Shown here in pieces: positions 8,251 to 16,151 of a stretch of 64,000 nucleotides of DNA. Source of the DNA: Bacteroidales bacterium (GTDB lineage Bacteria > Bacteroidota > Bacteroidia > Bacteroidales > P3). Under the pieces are notes generated by a model, which worked only from the letters and a program-made list of their open reading frames with translations, was not told where the DNA came from and did not search any database. The position numbers and the translations under genes were made by a program. The stretch covers positions 56,402-120,401 of the forward strand of contig JAFVCA010000037.1 in NCBI GenBank assembly GCA_017479705.1, read 5' to 3'. The stretch's first letter is position 1. Each line of letters starts with the position of its first letter.

Positions 8251-9351
8251 CTATTCGCCGAATTCGATGCCGAGGCCTTTGGCGGTGTGGACAAGTGCGC
8301 CTTTGGGGTCGACGAGGTTTTGTGCGCGGACGGCCTCTTCGAGGGAGACGGCCACGATGTCGGGGTGGTGGTAGGCTACCATCTGGCCGTATTGGCCTTC
8401 GATGACGAGCTCCATGGCGCGGACGCCGAACTGGGAGGCCAGGATGCGGTCGAAGGCAATGGGTGTGCCGCCGCGTTGCAGGTGGCCAAGGATGGTGCAG
8501 CGGATGTCGTGCTCGACACCGGCTTCCTTGAGGTCGGCGGCCAGTTGGTGGCCGATGCCGCCGAGGCGGATGTGCTGGTAGCCCACTTCGGAGGATTGGG
8601 AGCCCACGGCGGTGCCGCCTTTGGGTTTGGCCCCTTCGGCCACCACGATGATGCAGTAGCCGTGGCGTTTGGTGTAGCGCTGTTCTATCTTGGCTTTTAT
8701 CTTGTTGATGTCGTAAGGGATTTCGGGGATGATGCAGACGTCGGCACCGCCGGCAATGGCGCTGTGGAGGGCTATCCAGCCCGCGTCGCGCCCCATGACT
8801 TCCATGATGAAGACGCGGTTGTGGCTGGCAGCGGTGGTGACGAGCTTGTCGATGGCTTCGGTGCAGATTTGCACTGCCGTCTGGAAGCCGAAGGTGTAGT
8901 CGGTGGAGGAGAGGTCGTTGTCGATGGTCTTGGGCACGCCCACGATGTTGAGGCCTTTTTGCGAAAGGCCGAGGGAGATGCGCTGGGAGCCGTCGCCACC
9001 GATGTTGATGACGGCATCGACGTCGAGGTATTGGAGCTTGCGTATCATCTCGTCGCTGCGGTCCACGGTGGTCCAGGAGCCGTCGCTGTTGCGGACGGGC
9101 CAGGCAAAGGGGCCGCCCTTGTTGGTGGTGCCGAGGATGGTGCCGCCTTGTATCTGGAGGCCTTCCACGGTCTTCTCGTTGAGTTCGACAACCTCGGTGG
9201 GCTCGCGGAGCACTCCGTTGAAGGACTCAATGCAGCCAATCACCTCCCAGTCGTTCTCCTGCGAGGCACGCTTGACGATGCCGCGTATTACGGCGTTGAG
9301 GCCGGGGCAGTCGCCGCCCCCGGTAAGTACCATTACTCTTTTTAGTGCCAT
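8251..9351 (-). CDS. 6-phosphofructokinase (ATP or PPi dependent not certain)
   Basis: 366 aa. Phosphorylates fructose 6-phosphate in glycolysis. Motifs in order: LTGGGDCPGLNAVIRG (residue 9), NIGGDGSQ (about 115), VPKTIDNDL (about 137), MEVMGRDAGWIAL (about 182), LGHLQRGGTP (about 290). The GGDG glycine is typical of ATP enzymes. The lysine of PKTIDND is found in PPi enzymes and in some ATP enzymes of the mixed clade, so the phosphoryl donor cannot be assigned. Transcribed alone; promoter TATTTTTGCA at 9416-9425. Confidence 0.93.
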   Translation of the reverse strand: MALKRVMVLTGGGDCPGLNAVIRGIVKRASQENDWEVIGCIESFNGVLREPTEVVELNEKTVEGLQIQGGTILGTTNKGGPFAWPVRNSDGSWTTVDRSDEMIRKLQYLDVDAVINIGGDGSQRISLGLSQKGLNIVGVPKTIDNDLSSTDYTFGFQTAVQICTEAIDKLVTTAASHNRVFIMEVMGRDAGWIALHSAIAGGADVCIIPEIPYDINKIKAKIEQRYTKRHGYCIIVVAEGAKPKGGTAVGSQSSEVGYQHIRLGGIGHQLAADLKEAGVEHDIRCTILGHLQRGGTPIAFDRILASQFGVRAMELVIEGQYGQMVAYHHPDIVAVSLEEAVRAQNLVDPKGALVHTAKGLGIEFGE

Positions 9352-9415
9352 GATGGTTTGTATTATGTGTTAATAGATAATGGGTTGCACGGCGTTCCGT
9401 GGCCCATTCGGGGTA

Positions 9416-9425
9416 TGCAAAAATA
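9416..9425 (-). promoter_or_regulatory. Promoter for phosphofructokinase
   Basis: TATTTTTGCA on the minus strand, 65 nt upstream of the start codon, in the divergent region shared with the metallo-hydrolase gene. Confidence 0.55.
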
Positions 9426-9512
9426 CACCTTTTTTTTGATTGAACAATATTTTGCCTCGGACAAGGGGGCTTTTCGGAGAATCTGAAAACTGGGGAATTG
9501 GAAAAAAAGTTG

Positions 9513-9520
9513 TATCTTTG
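9513..9520 (+). promoter_or_regulatory. Promoter for the metallo-hydrolase operon
   Basis: TATCTTTG preceded by an A-rich stretch and TTG, 89 nt upstream of the start codon at 9609. Confidence 0.65.
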
Positions 9521-9608
9521 CTGAGACGAAGTTGTGCGCGCAACAGCGGGGCATGACGACGTATGGGAATGATTACTATTATTTTGACATATAAAAACGG
9601 TTATAGAT

Positions 9609-11009
9609 ATGAAGTTGAAATTTATGGGTGCCACCCGAGAGGTGACAGGTAGCAAACACCTTATTGAGACAAAGAAAGGTTTGAAAATTCTGCTGGACTG
9701 CGGCATGTACCAAGGTAAAGGTCTGGAGACCGACGCCATGAACCGCGATTTGGGCTTTATCCCTTCGGAGATAGATTACCTCATCCTATCCCACGCCCAC
9801 ATTGACCATTCGGGACTGATACCCTATATCTATAAAGAGGGGTTCCGCGGCACCGTTCTCTGCACACCCGCCACGCGCGACCTTTGCGCCATCATGCTGG
9901 CCGATGCCGGTCGCATACAGGAGGCTGATGTGCGCACCTTCAACAAAAAACGCCAGAGCCAGGGTGAGCCACCGGTGGAACCCATCTATACCGAGAAGGA
10001 TGCGCAGGAGTGCATGAGCTGCTTCATCAGCGTTCCCTACCACAAGCAGTTTGTCATTGAAGACGAGGTTGTCGTGGAGTTCTTCGACGCTGGCCACATT
10101 CTCGGCAGCAGCTGCATCTACCTGCAAGTGAAGGACGGACGGCGAGTCATAAAACTTGGCTTTACGGGCGATATAGGCCGCTACAACAAGCGCATACTGA
10201 AAGACCCCGAGCCTTTCCCGCAGGTGGACTACCTCATCATGGAGTCGACATACGGAGACCGTCTCCACACCACCATCGAAGATGCCGAAAAGGAACTGCT
10301 CATGGCCGTCCTCGACACCTGCACCAAGAAGAAGGGCAAGCTTATCATTCCCTCCTTCGCCGTCGGTCGCGCACAGGAAATCATCTATGCCTTGGATCGC
10401 TTGGAGACTGCCGACCTGCTGCCCGATATTGATGTCTTTGTCGACAGCCCACTCAGCATCTCCGCCACCAACATCCTGCGGCTGCATGGCGAATGCTTCG
10501 GCAAGTCCATTCTCGACTACATGAAGAAGGACCCGGACCCGTTTGGATTCGACCGCTTGCAGTATATACAGTCCGTCGAGGCCTCCAAGGCACTCAACGT
10601 GCGGCACAAACCCTGCGTCATCATCTCCGCCTCAGGCATGATGGAGGCCGGCCGCGTAAAGCACCATTTGGCTAACCATATTGACGACCCGTCGACGACT
10701 ATTCTCTGCGTCGGCTACTGTGAACCCAAAACCCTTGGAGCCCGCATCATGCGTGGCGACAAGGAGGTGTCCATCTTTGGACACAAGTATGAGGTGCGCG
10801 CCGAGTTGCGCCGCATTGAGTCCCTCTCCGGCCATGGCGACTACAGCGAAATGATCAACTACATTGGCTGTCAGGACAAGCGGAAGCTGAAAAAGATCTT
10901 CCTTGTCCACGGCGAGTCCACCACCCAAGAACACTTCCGTGACACCCTCAAAGAGGTGGGCTGGAAGCGGGTGGAGATAGCCGAGTTCCGCCAGGAAGTG
11001 GAGCTCTGA
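9609..11009 (+). CDS. MBL-fold beta-CASP metallo-hydrolase (RNA-specificity type)
   Basis: 466 aa. The family comprises zinc-dependent nucleases acting on RNA. Metal ligands are visible in LSHAHIDHSG (about residue 60), AGHILGSS (about 162) and FTGDIG (about 185). The beta-CASP region carries ESTYGDR and PSFAVGRAQEI (about 205-260). The RMMBL C-terminus has SASGMMEAGRVKHHL, then GHGDYSEM and FLVHGE. Length fits. A four-helix-bundle gene follows after 12 nt, but nothing suggests a shared role. Substrate unknown. Confidence 0.92.
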   Translation: MKLKFMGATREVTGSKHLIETKKGLKILLDCGMYQGKGLETDAMNRDLGFIPSEIDYLILSHAHIDHSGLIPYIYKEGFRGTVLCTPATRDLCAIMLADAGRIQEADVRTFNKKRQSQGEPPVEPIYTEKDAQECMSCFISVPYHKQFVIEDEVVVEFFDAGHILGSSCIYLQVKDGRRVIKLGFTGDIGRYNKRILKDPEPFPQVDYLIMESTYGDRLHTTIEDAEKELLMAVLDTCTKKKGKLIIPSFAVGRAQEIIYALDRLETADLLPDIDVFVDSPLSISATNILRLHGECFGKSILDYMKKDPDPFGFDRLQYIQSVEASKALNVRHKPCVIISASGMMEAGRVKHHLANHIDDPSTTILCVGYCEPKTLGARIMRGDKEVSIFGHKYEVRAELRRIESLSGHGDYSEMINYIGCQDKRKLKKIFLVHGESTTQEHFRDTLKEVGWKRVEIAEFRQEVEL

Positions 11010-11021
11010 AAAACCAAGCCC

Positions 11022-11684
11022 ATGGAACAGGATTTCAATAAGAATGGTCAGAATAATCGGAATAATCTGAGTAATCAGAATAATCTGAGTAATCAGAGTA
11101 CTCAGAATACTCAGAGTACTCAGAACTCTCCGAGAACTTTTCTCCCCTCCCACGGGCATTACAGCAACCTCCGTGTCTACAAGGTCACAGAGATAATCTA
11201 CGACATCACTTATTTTTTCACGCATCACTACCTGAGTGGTGGCGACCGCACCGTTGACCAGATGGTCCAGGCTGCCCGCAGCGGCAAGCAGAATATAGCG
11301 GAGGGCAATCAGGCCGCTGCCACCTCTTCCGAGACTGAAATCAAGTTGACCAATGTGGCAAAGGCCAGTTTGGAGGAGTTGCTTAAAGATTATGAGGACT
11401 ATCTGAGGGTGCGCGGCTTGCAGCAATGGGATGCGCAGCATCCGCGATATGAGAGAATGCGCCAATATGCCAGAAGTGAACAGATTAGGCAGGATTATGC
11501 CCAGACAATTCGGCGTATGAACGATGAGGAGACAGCCAACCTGTGCATTACGCTCATACACCAAGCCATATATATGCTCCACAAACTGCTGGTAACGATG
11601 CAGAACCGTTTCGTCACCGAGGGCGGCATCAAGGAACGCATGTACCAGAGCCGGGTAGGCTATAGGAACGGCAATTCAGGTTAG
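11022..11684 (+). CDS. Four-helix-bundle protein (S23/IVS family) with repeat-encoded N-terminus
   Basis: 220 aa. After about residue 45 the protein matches the four-helix-bundle family related to proteins coded in 23S rRNA intervening sequences: LRVYKVTEIIYDITYFF, RTVDQMVQAARSGKQNIAEGN, then helical segments to the C-terminus. Residues 8-35 are an Asn/Gln/Ser/Thr-rich insert (NNLSNQ, NTQSTQ) coded by a tandem repeat around TAATCTGAG/TAATCAGAA at 11045-11128. A related short repeat occurs in the unrelated gene at 31162-31881. Function unknown. Confidence 0.85.
   Translation: MEQDFNKNGQNNRNNLSNQNNLSNQSTQNTQSTQNSPRTFLPSHGHYSNLRVYKVTEIIYDITYFFTHHYLSGGDRTVDQMVQAARSGKQNIAEGNQAAATSSETEIKLTNVAKASLEELLKDYEDYLRVRGLQQWDAQHPRYERMRQYARSEQIRQDYAQTIRRMNDEETANLCITLIHQAIYMLHKLLVTMQNRFVTEGGIKERMYQSRVGYRNGNSG
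11045..11128 (+). repeat. In-frame microsatellite-like repeat
   Basis: Degenerate 9-10 nt units alternating AATAATCTGAG, TAATCAGA and TACTCAGA, lying in the N-terminal coding part of the four-helix-bundle gene. A shorter relative occurs at 31366-31400. Confidence 0.7.
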
Positions 11685-11796
11685 AATAACATGTCCGCCC
11701 GACGAAGAATGATTAATAATCGTTAGGCTGTGTGGTTTAGAGTAGTTGGTTTGCAATAGAATATGAAAAATATTTGCGTGAATGAAAAATAAGTAG

Positions 11797-11804
11797 TATC
11801 TTTG
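11797..11804 (+). promoter_or_regulatory. Promoter of tracrRNA 1 / CRISPR array
   Basis: TATCTTTG on the plus strand, immediately before the anti-repeat at 11810. It is the only consensus promoter seen upstream of the array on the crRNA strand, so it may drive both tracrRNA and pre-crRNA. Confidence 0.75.
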
Positions 11805-11806
11805 CA

Positions 11807-11890
11807 AAACTTTTTAAGCAATTCACAATAAGGATTATTCCGTTGTGAAAACTACCAAGGAGGCGGAGAACTTGTTTCTCCGTCACCTTT
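11807..11890 (+). ncRNA. tracrRNA 1
   Basis: The anti-repeat CTTTTTAAGCAATTCACAA (11810-11828) is a perfect complement of repeat bases 2-20. It is followed by a nexus-type hairpin GGA-TTAT-TCC (11832-11841) and a terminator stem CGGAGAA (11864-11870) / TTCTCCG (11876-11882) with TTTT at 11887-11890. The gene lies on the same strand as the array, 23 nt before the first repeat. If termination is leaky, tracrRNA and pre-crRNA would be on one transcript. It pairs with the crRNA repeat and binds Cas9; RNase III, not coded here, would process the duplex. Confidence 0.88.
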
Positions 11891-11913
11891 TCGTTAGAAA
11901 AAAGGAAAGTCAG

Positions 11914-12114
11914 GTTGTGAATTGCTTAAAAAGAGGACATTGACACATTCGATAAACACCGGGATTTGTAGTAGGTTGTGCAATTATAATGTTGTGAATT
12001 GCTTAAAAAGAGGACATTGACACATTCGATAAACACCTTTGTCCACTGTCAATATGACCAATTTCAAGTTGTGAATTGCTTAAAAAGAGGACATTGACAC
12101 ATTCGATAAACACC
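11914..12114 (+). CRISPR. CRISPR array part A (3 repeats, 2 spacers)
   Basis: Three identical 47-nt repeats at 11914-11960, 11991-12037 and 12068-12114, with two 30-nt spacers. The repeat begins GTTGTGAATTGCTTAAAAAG and ends CGATAAACACC. The first 13 bases resemble other Bacteroidetes type II-C repeats. The crRNA strand is plus, judged from the anti-repeat. These are the units nearest tracrRNA 1, so they would be the newest if the leader is on the left. The run stops at a 257-nt interruption. Confidence 0.97.
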
Positions 12115-12191
12115 CACTTAACTTTTTTTAACGATTCTTTTTTTTATTTTTTTTACGAGTTTCGGTGTTATGTGAACGAAATAAGCTCGAA

Positions 12192-12278
12192 TTATTCTAC
12201 AGTTGTAAAATGGTCAGCAATTATGAATACTAACAAAACTATTGGCCAAACTCCTGTTACTATGAACAATAGCCACAT
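12192..12278 (-). CDS. 28-aa hydrophobic peptide ORF inside the CRISPR array
   Basis: ATG at 12278 to TAA at 12192. The peptide starts MWLLFIVTGVWP, continues as a Val/Leu/Ile/Phe-rich helix to about residue 21, and ends ADHFTTVE, so it is one membrane-spanning segment with an acidic tail. A Bacteroidetes promoter stands on the same strand (TATATTTGCA at 12322-12331, TTG 18 nt further upstream), giving a leader of about 38 nt. Transcription would run into array part A and tracrRNA 1 in antisense. Size and hydrophobicity recall type I toxin peptides and CRISPR-guarded CreT toxins, but no homology was tested. Expression is inferred only from promoter placement. Confidence 0.45.
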   Translation of the reverse strand: MWLLFIVTGVWPIVLLVFIIADHFTTVE

Positions 12279-12321
12279 TAAGATTTTTCCGTATATTGAC
12301 ATATTTTGTACTTTTTCTGAA

Positions 12322-12331
12322 TGCAAATATA
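12322..12331 (-). promoter_or_regulatory. Promoter within the CRISPR array interruption
   Basis: The minus strand reads TATATTTGCA with TTG 18 nt upstream, a good match to TTTG-N19-TAnnTTTG. It points into the 28-aa ORF and, beyond it, antisense through array part A. Confidence 0.65.
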
Positions 12332-12371
12332 CAACTTTTTTTTGATTCACAAGTTTTTTTTATCTATCGCT

Positions 12372-14790
12372 GTTGTGAATTGCTTAAAAAGAGGACATTG
12401 ACACATTCGATAAACACCCCATACACTGACTTGGAGCCAGGAAAGTATGTTGTGAATTGCTTAAAAAGAGGACATTGACACATTCGATAAACACCAGCGA
12501 GACGTCGGTAATCCTTGCTGGCCAGTTGTGAATTGCTTAAAAAGAGGACATTGACACATTCGATAAACACCGGTAACACAAATCAACGACAACGATCTGT
12601 GTTGTGAATTGCTTAAAAAGAGGACATTGACACATTCGATAAACACCTGAACATGAAGATTAAAGTTGATTATGCCGTTGTGAATTGCTTAAAAAGAGGA
12701 CATTGACACATTAGATAAACACCCGGATAGCTGCGCTGAAGTATCCTTACAGGTTGTGAATTGCTTAAAAAGAGGACATTGACACATTCGATAAACACCA
12801 ACAATTCCAGCAACAGAATCTAACAGTAAGTTGTGAATTGCTTAAAAAGAGGACATTGACACATTCGATAAACACCTGCGAAAAAACTATGTCATCGCGA
12901 TAGACGTTGTGAATTGCTTAAAAAGAGGACATTGACACATTCGATAAACACCACAATTCCAGCAACAGAATCTAACAGTAAGTTGTGAATTGCTTAAAAA
13001 GAGGACATTGACACATTCGATAAACACCACCACGGACGGTTGTATCCGAACACGTCCAGTTGTGAATTGCTTAAAAAGAGGACATTGACACATTCGATAA
13101 ACACCTTTTCAATCATGCGGTAGCAGAACTTACGAGTTGTGAATTGCTTAAAAAGAGGACATTGACACATTCGATAAACACCGGCGAGCGACTTAGATCA
13201 CCGACAACAACTGTTGTGAATTGCTTAAAAAGAGGACATTGACACATTCGATAAACACCTGCTGAGTACGGTTCCAAGCGTCGCCGACCGTTGTGAATTG
13301 CTTAAAAAGAGGACATTGACACATTCGATAAACACCAGGTGCGGGTGCCACTCATCCGCACCATAGGTTGTGAATTGCTTAAAAAGAGGACATTGACACA
13401 TTCGATAAACACCGGCTTTGTTAAGCTCAACCTCAGAACGGACGTTGTGAATTGCTTAAAAAGAGGACATTGACACATTCGATAAACACCAAGTTTAGGA
13501 TTTTCTCATTGAGTCTTCCGTTGTGAATTGCTTAAAAAGAGGACATTGACACATTCGATAAACACCTACATCATCAAAACTTCGGATACTGAGGCGTTGT
13601 GAATTGCTTAAAAAGAGGACATTGACACATTCGATAAACACCATGAACGAGTTTTCCATTAATCTCATCCAGTTGTGAATTGCTTAAAAAGAGGACATTG
13701 ACACATTCGATAAACACCAGCAAGTAAGCAGACAAAAAGTTGTTTAAGTTGTGAATTGCTTAAAAAGAGGACATTGACACATTCGATAAACACCGAATCA
13801 GATAATTCCTTAGAGGCTACTAAGGTTGTGAATTGCTTAAAAAGAGGACATTGACACATTCGATAAACACCCCGTCGGGGTTAAGCTTAGTTCCACGCAT
13901 GTTGTGAATTGCTTAAAAAGAGGACATTGACACATTCGATAAACACCGATGTTGCAATCATTATGCTGCCGACCAAGGTTGTGAATTGCTTAAAAAGAGG
14001 ACATTGACACATTAGATAAACACCAGTAGGCATACCGAAATACGGTGATTTCCAGTTGTGAATTGCTTAAAAAGAGGACATTGACACATTCGATAAACAC
14101 CGGCGTTCCGGCTTACGCCGTCGGGCTTTCCGTTGTGAATTGCTTAAAAAGAGGACATTGACACATTCGATAAACACCGAGTACCTTGGAGGTCTGACCC
14201 GCCGTGTGTTGTGAATTGCTTAAAAAGAGGACATTGACACATTCGATAAACACCTCACGCCTCGAAAGATCTTCGTTTCGGGATGTTGTGAATTGCTTAA
14301 AAAGAGGACATTGACACATTCGATAAACACCATGAAGCGTGAAGACTCGCGCTCTTGTTCGGTTGTGAATTGCTTAAGAAGAGGACATTGACACATTCGA
14401 TAAACACCCGCAATCGCTTGAGCCACAGTTGAACGTCAGTTGTGAATTGCTTAAAAAGAGGACATTGACACATTCGATAAACACCTTCGTATCTTTGTAC
14501 CCTATTTGGGTTACGTTGTGAATTGCTTAAAAAGAGGACATTGACACATTCGATAAACACCCCGTTGCTCCAGCATTTTATTCACGGCCTTGTTGTGAAT
14601 TGCTTAAAAAGAGGACATTGACACATTCGATAAACACCGTTTAGTTTGGTGATACTTCCGAGTAAAGGTTGTGAATTGCTTAAAAAGAGGACATTGACAC
14701 ATTCGATAAACACCATTACTATGAGCACCCTGAAGCTCCTACCGTTGTGAATTGCTTAAAAAGAGGACATTGACACATTCGATAAACACC
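12372..14790 (+). CRISPR. CRISPR array part B (32 repeats, 31 spacers)
   Basis: Thirty-two 47-nt repeats starting at 12372 and ending at 14790, with 31 spacers of 29 nt (15) or 30 nt (16). Three repeats carry one change: C37A in the repeats at 12677 and 13978, and A17G in the repeat at 14362. The spacers at 12800-12829 and 12953-12981 are the same sequence apart from one extra A. The spacer at 14486-14514 contains TATCTTTGTAC, a Bacteroidetes promoter core. The short peptides that can be translated through the repeats are artefacts. Confidence 0.98.
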
Positions 14791-14842
14791 ACGATGTGTG
14801 TATCTGGTTGAGCCATAATGTCCAACAACATGTCAATGGAAT

Positions 14843-14874
14843 AAAAAATCCCGTCCATTTGGGCGGGATTTTTT
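14843..14874. terminator. Bidirectional terminator between array and cas2
   Basis: AAAAAATCCCG and CGGGATTTTTT flank a small loop (CCCGTCC-ATTT-GGGCGGG with one G-T wobble). It can end both the plus-strand array transcript and the minus-strand cas transcript. Confidence 0.85.
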
Positions 14875-14905
14875 GTTATATGGGAGAACTTTTCCCGTTC
14901 TGTTG

Positions 14906-15238
14906 TCAGAACAATTCCAATTGCTGGCCAGGGGCGTTGGGTGGTACTTCTTTCTTGCAGATGTAGAGCTCGATGTCGGCAAATTGCTTGTCGGTAATGG
15001 TGAGGCACCCCACTTGGCCATATTGGGGCAGGAAAGAACGGACCCGTTTGAGGTGGACCTCGGCGTTCTCGCGGGTGGCGCAATGTCGCACATAGATGGA
15101 GAATTGGAACATGGTGAATCCATCGGCCAAGAGGCGTTTGCGAAAGTCGGTGGCGGCTTTGCGTTCCTTTTTGGTGTCGGTGGGGAGGTCGAAGAATACG
15201 AGCAGCCACATGATGCGGTATTCGGAAAAACGGTCCAT
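14906..15238 (-). CDS. cas2: CRISPR-associated endonuclease Cas2
   Basis: 110 aa with start [20 protein letters not shown]; the FFDLPT strand is the Cas2 ferredoxin-fold signature with its catalytic Asp. It works with Cas1 in spacer integration. The start is chosen because its ATG overlaps the cas1 stop in TAATG, a coupled arrangement. A longer in-frame ORF reaching 15490 would run back through cas1 and is not credible. A terminator follows 32 nt after the stop. No csn2 or cas4 is present, which defines subtype II-C. Confidence 0.95.
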   Translation of the reverse strand: MDRFSEYRIMWLLVFFDLPTDTKKERKAATDFRKRLLADGFTMFQFSIYVRHCATRENAEVHLKRVRSFLPQYGQVGCLTITDKQFADIELYICKKEVPPNAPGQQLELF

Positions 15239-16146
15239 TACATTTCGGGGTAGGATATTTTGCGGATTTCGCCGGCAAAGCAGCGTGCAAGGGATGCCGT
15301 GGTCTGCGATGCGGCCACCATGAGGGGGCTGCGCTGGCCGCCGATGTGCACTTCGAGAGTGGGTATGGTGAGGAGGGAACGCTTGATGTCTGTGGTGACT
15401 TCTGCCGTGCGAGGATATTGCTTGATGGTCGAAACCACGAGGCGGTCCACGTATGGGCGGTAAGGCTCCATGATGTCGTCGGCCAGGCAATAGGCGTTGT
15501 AGCGGTTGTGATGGTGAATGCCGAATGTGGGGAGTAGTCCGCTGCTGACCAGCGCCCGGGCGATGACAGCGCGCAGAATGGCGTATCCGTAGTTGAGGAA
15601 GTTGTTTGGATAGAGTCCGTCGCGCCCACGGGTGAAGCCGCTAATGTCTGGGAACATCTGGCTCCAGTAGTAAGCGGCAGCTCGCCCTTCGAGGTTGGTG
15701 CTGTCGCCTGAACGGATCTCGGCAGCCCATTGGAGCATGTTCCCGTTCTCGGCATCGTAGAGCTCTTTCAATAAGGCCGCTTGGTTAAGGATTTTTTGCT
15801 GTACAGTCTGTTGCCACAGTTGTTTGCGTAGAGGGACTGAGGCCGACAGCTGCTCCTGGAAACGCTCGCTCTGCACGGTGTGCCCCTCCAGCGGGAGCAT
15901 CAGCCCTACGGGCATGTGGGAGGAGTCGCAAGTGATGACAGCAGCGTTGTTGTCCAGCAGGGCTGCCAGCAGTCCGTGGGTGAGGGTGATTTGAGGATTG
16001 TCCAATACCACCATGCCGATGTCCTCAATGGGTATGGTGGTCTGTTGTCCAGGTTCGCCGCCATGGCTCTCCAGCCGAACAACCAGCTGCCGGTTCTTCA
16101 TGGACAAGTAGGCAGGATTGGAGAAACAGAGTGTCCGTTTAATCAT
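15238..16146 (-). CDS. cas1: CRISPR-associated integrase Cas1 (type II)
   Basis: 302 aa. Catalytic core of the spacer integrase. The N-terminal beta domain has [18 protein letters not shown]. Presumed metal ligands are E153 ([11 protein letters not shown]), H211 ([10 protein letters not shown]) and E227 ([14 protein letters not shown]), the spacing seen in type II Cas1. It starts 5 nt after the cas9 stop and its own stop overlaps the cas2 start, so cas9-cas1-cas2 is one transcript. Confidence 0.96.
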   Translation of the reverse strand: MIKRTLCFSNPAYLSMKNRQLVVRLESHGGEPGQQTTIPIEDIGMVVLDNPQITLTHGLLAALLDNNAAVITCDSSHMPVGLMLPLEGHTVQSERFQEQLSASVPLRKQLWQQTVQQKILNQAALLKELYDAENGNMLQWAAEIRSGDSTNLEGRAAAYYWSQMFPDISGFTRGRDGLYPNNFLNYGYAILRAVIARALVSSGLLPTFGIHHHNRYNAYCLADDIMEPYRPYVDRLVVSTIKQYPRTAEVTTDIKRSLLTIPTLEVHIGGQRSPLMVAASQTTASLARCFAGEIRKISYPEM

Positions 16147-16151
16147 GGCTA

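Larger units (their letters stand above)
12115..12371. other. Interruption inside the CRISPR array
   Basis: 257 AT-rich bases between two intact repeats. They hold long T runs (12121-12149), an imperfect hairpin with CGAG/CTCG ends (about 12155-12189), a 28-codon ORF on the minus strand (12192-12278) and a minus-strand promoter (12322-12331). It could be a second leader for part B, an insertion, or a guarded minigene. Confidence 0.7.

Noticed and set aside
11961-12067. Spacers of array part A as CreA-like guides against the internal promoter or ORF
   Set aside because: Matches to the 257-nt insert are only 8-9 nt (GCAATTAT, TGTCAATAT), not clearly seed-placed, and expected by chance.
12364-14560. 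Minus-strand ORFs with repeated CQCPLFKQFTT and ECVNVLFLSN segments
   Set aside because: They are translations of CRISPR repeats, not genes.
14906-15490. 194-aa version of Cas2
   Set aside because: The first 84 codons run through cas1 in another frame; the coupled TAATG start gives a normal 110-aa Cas2.
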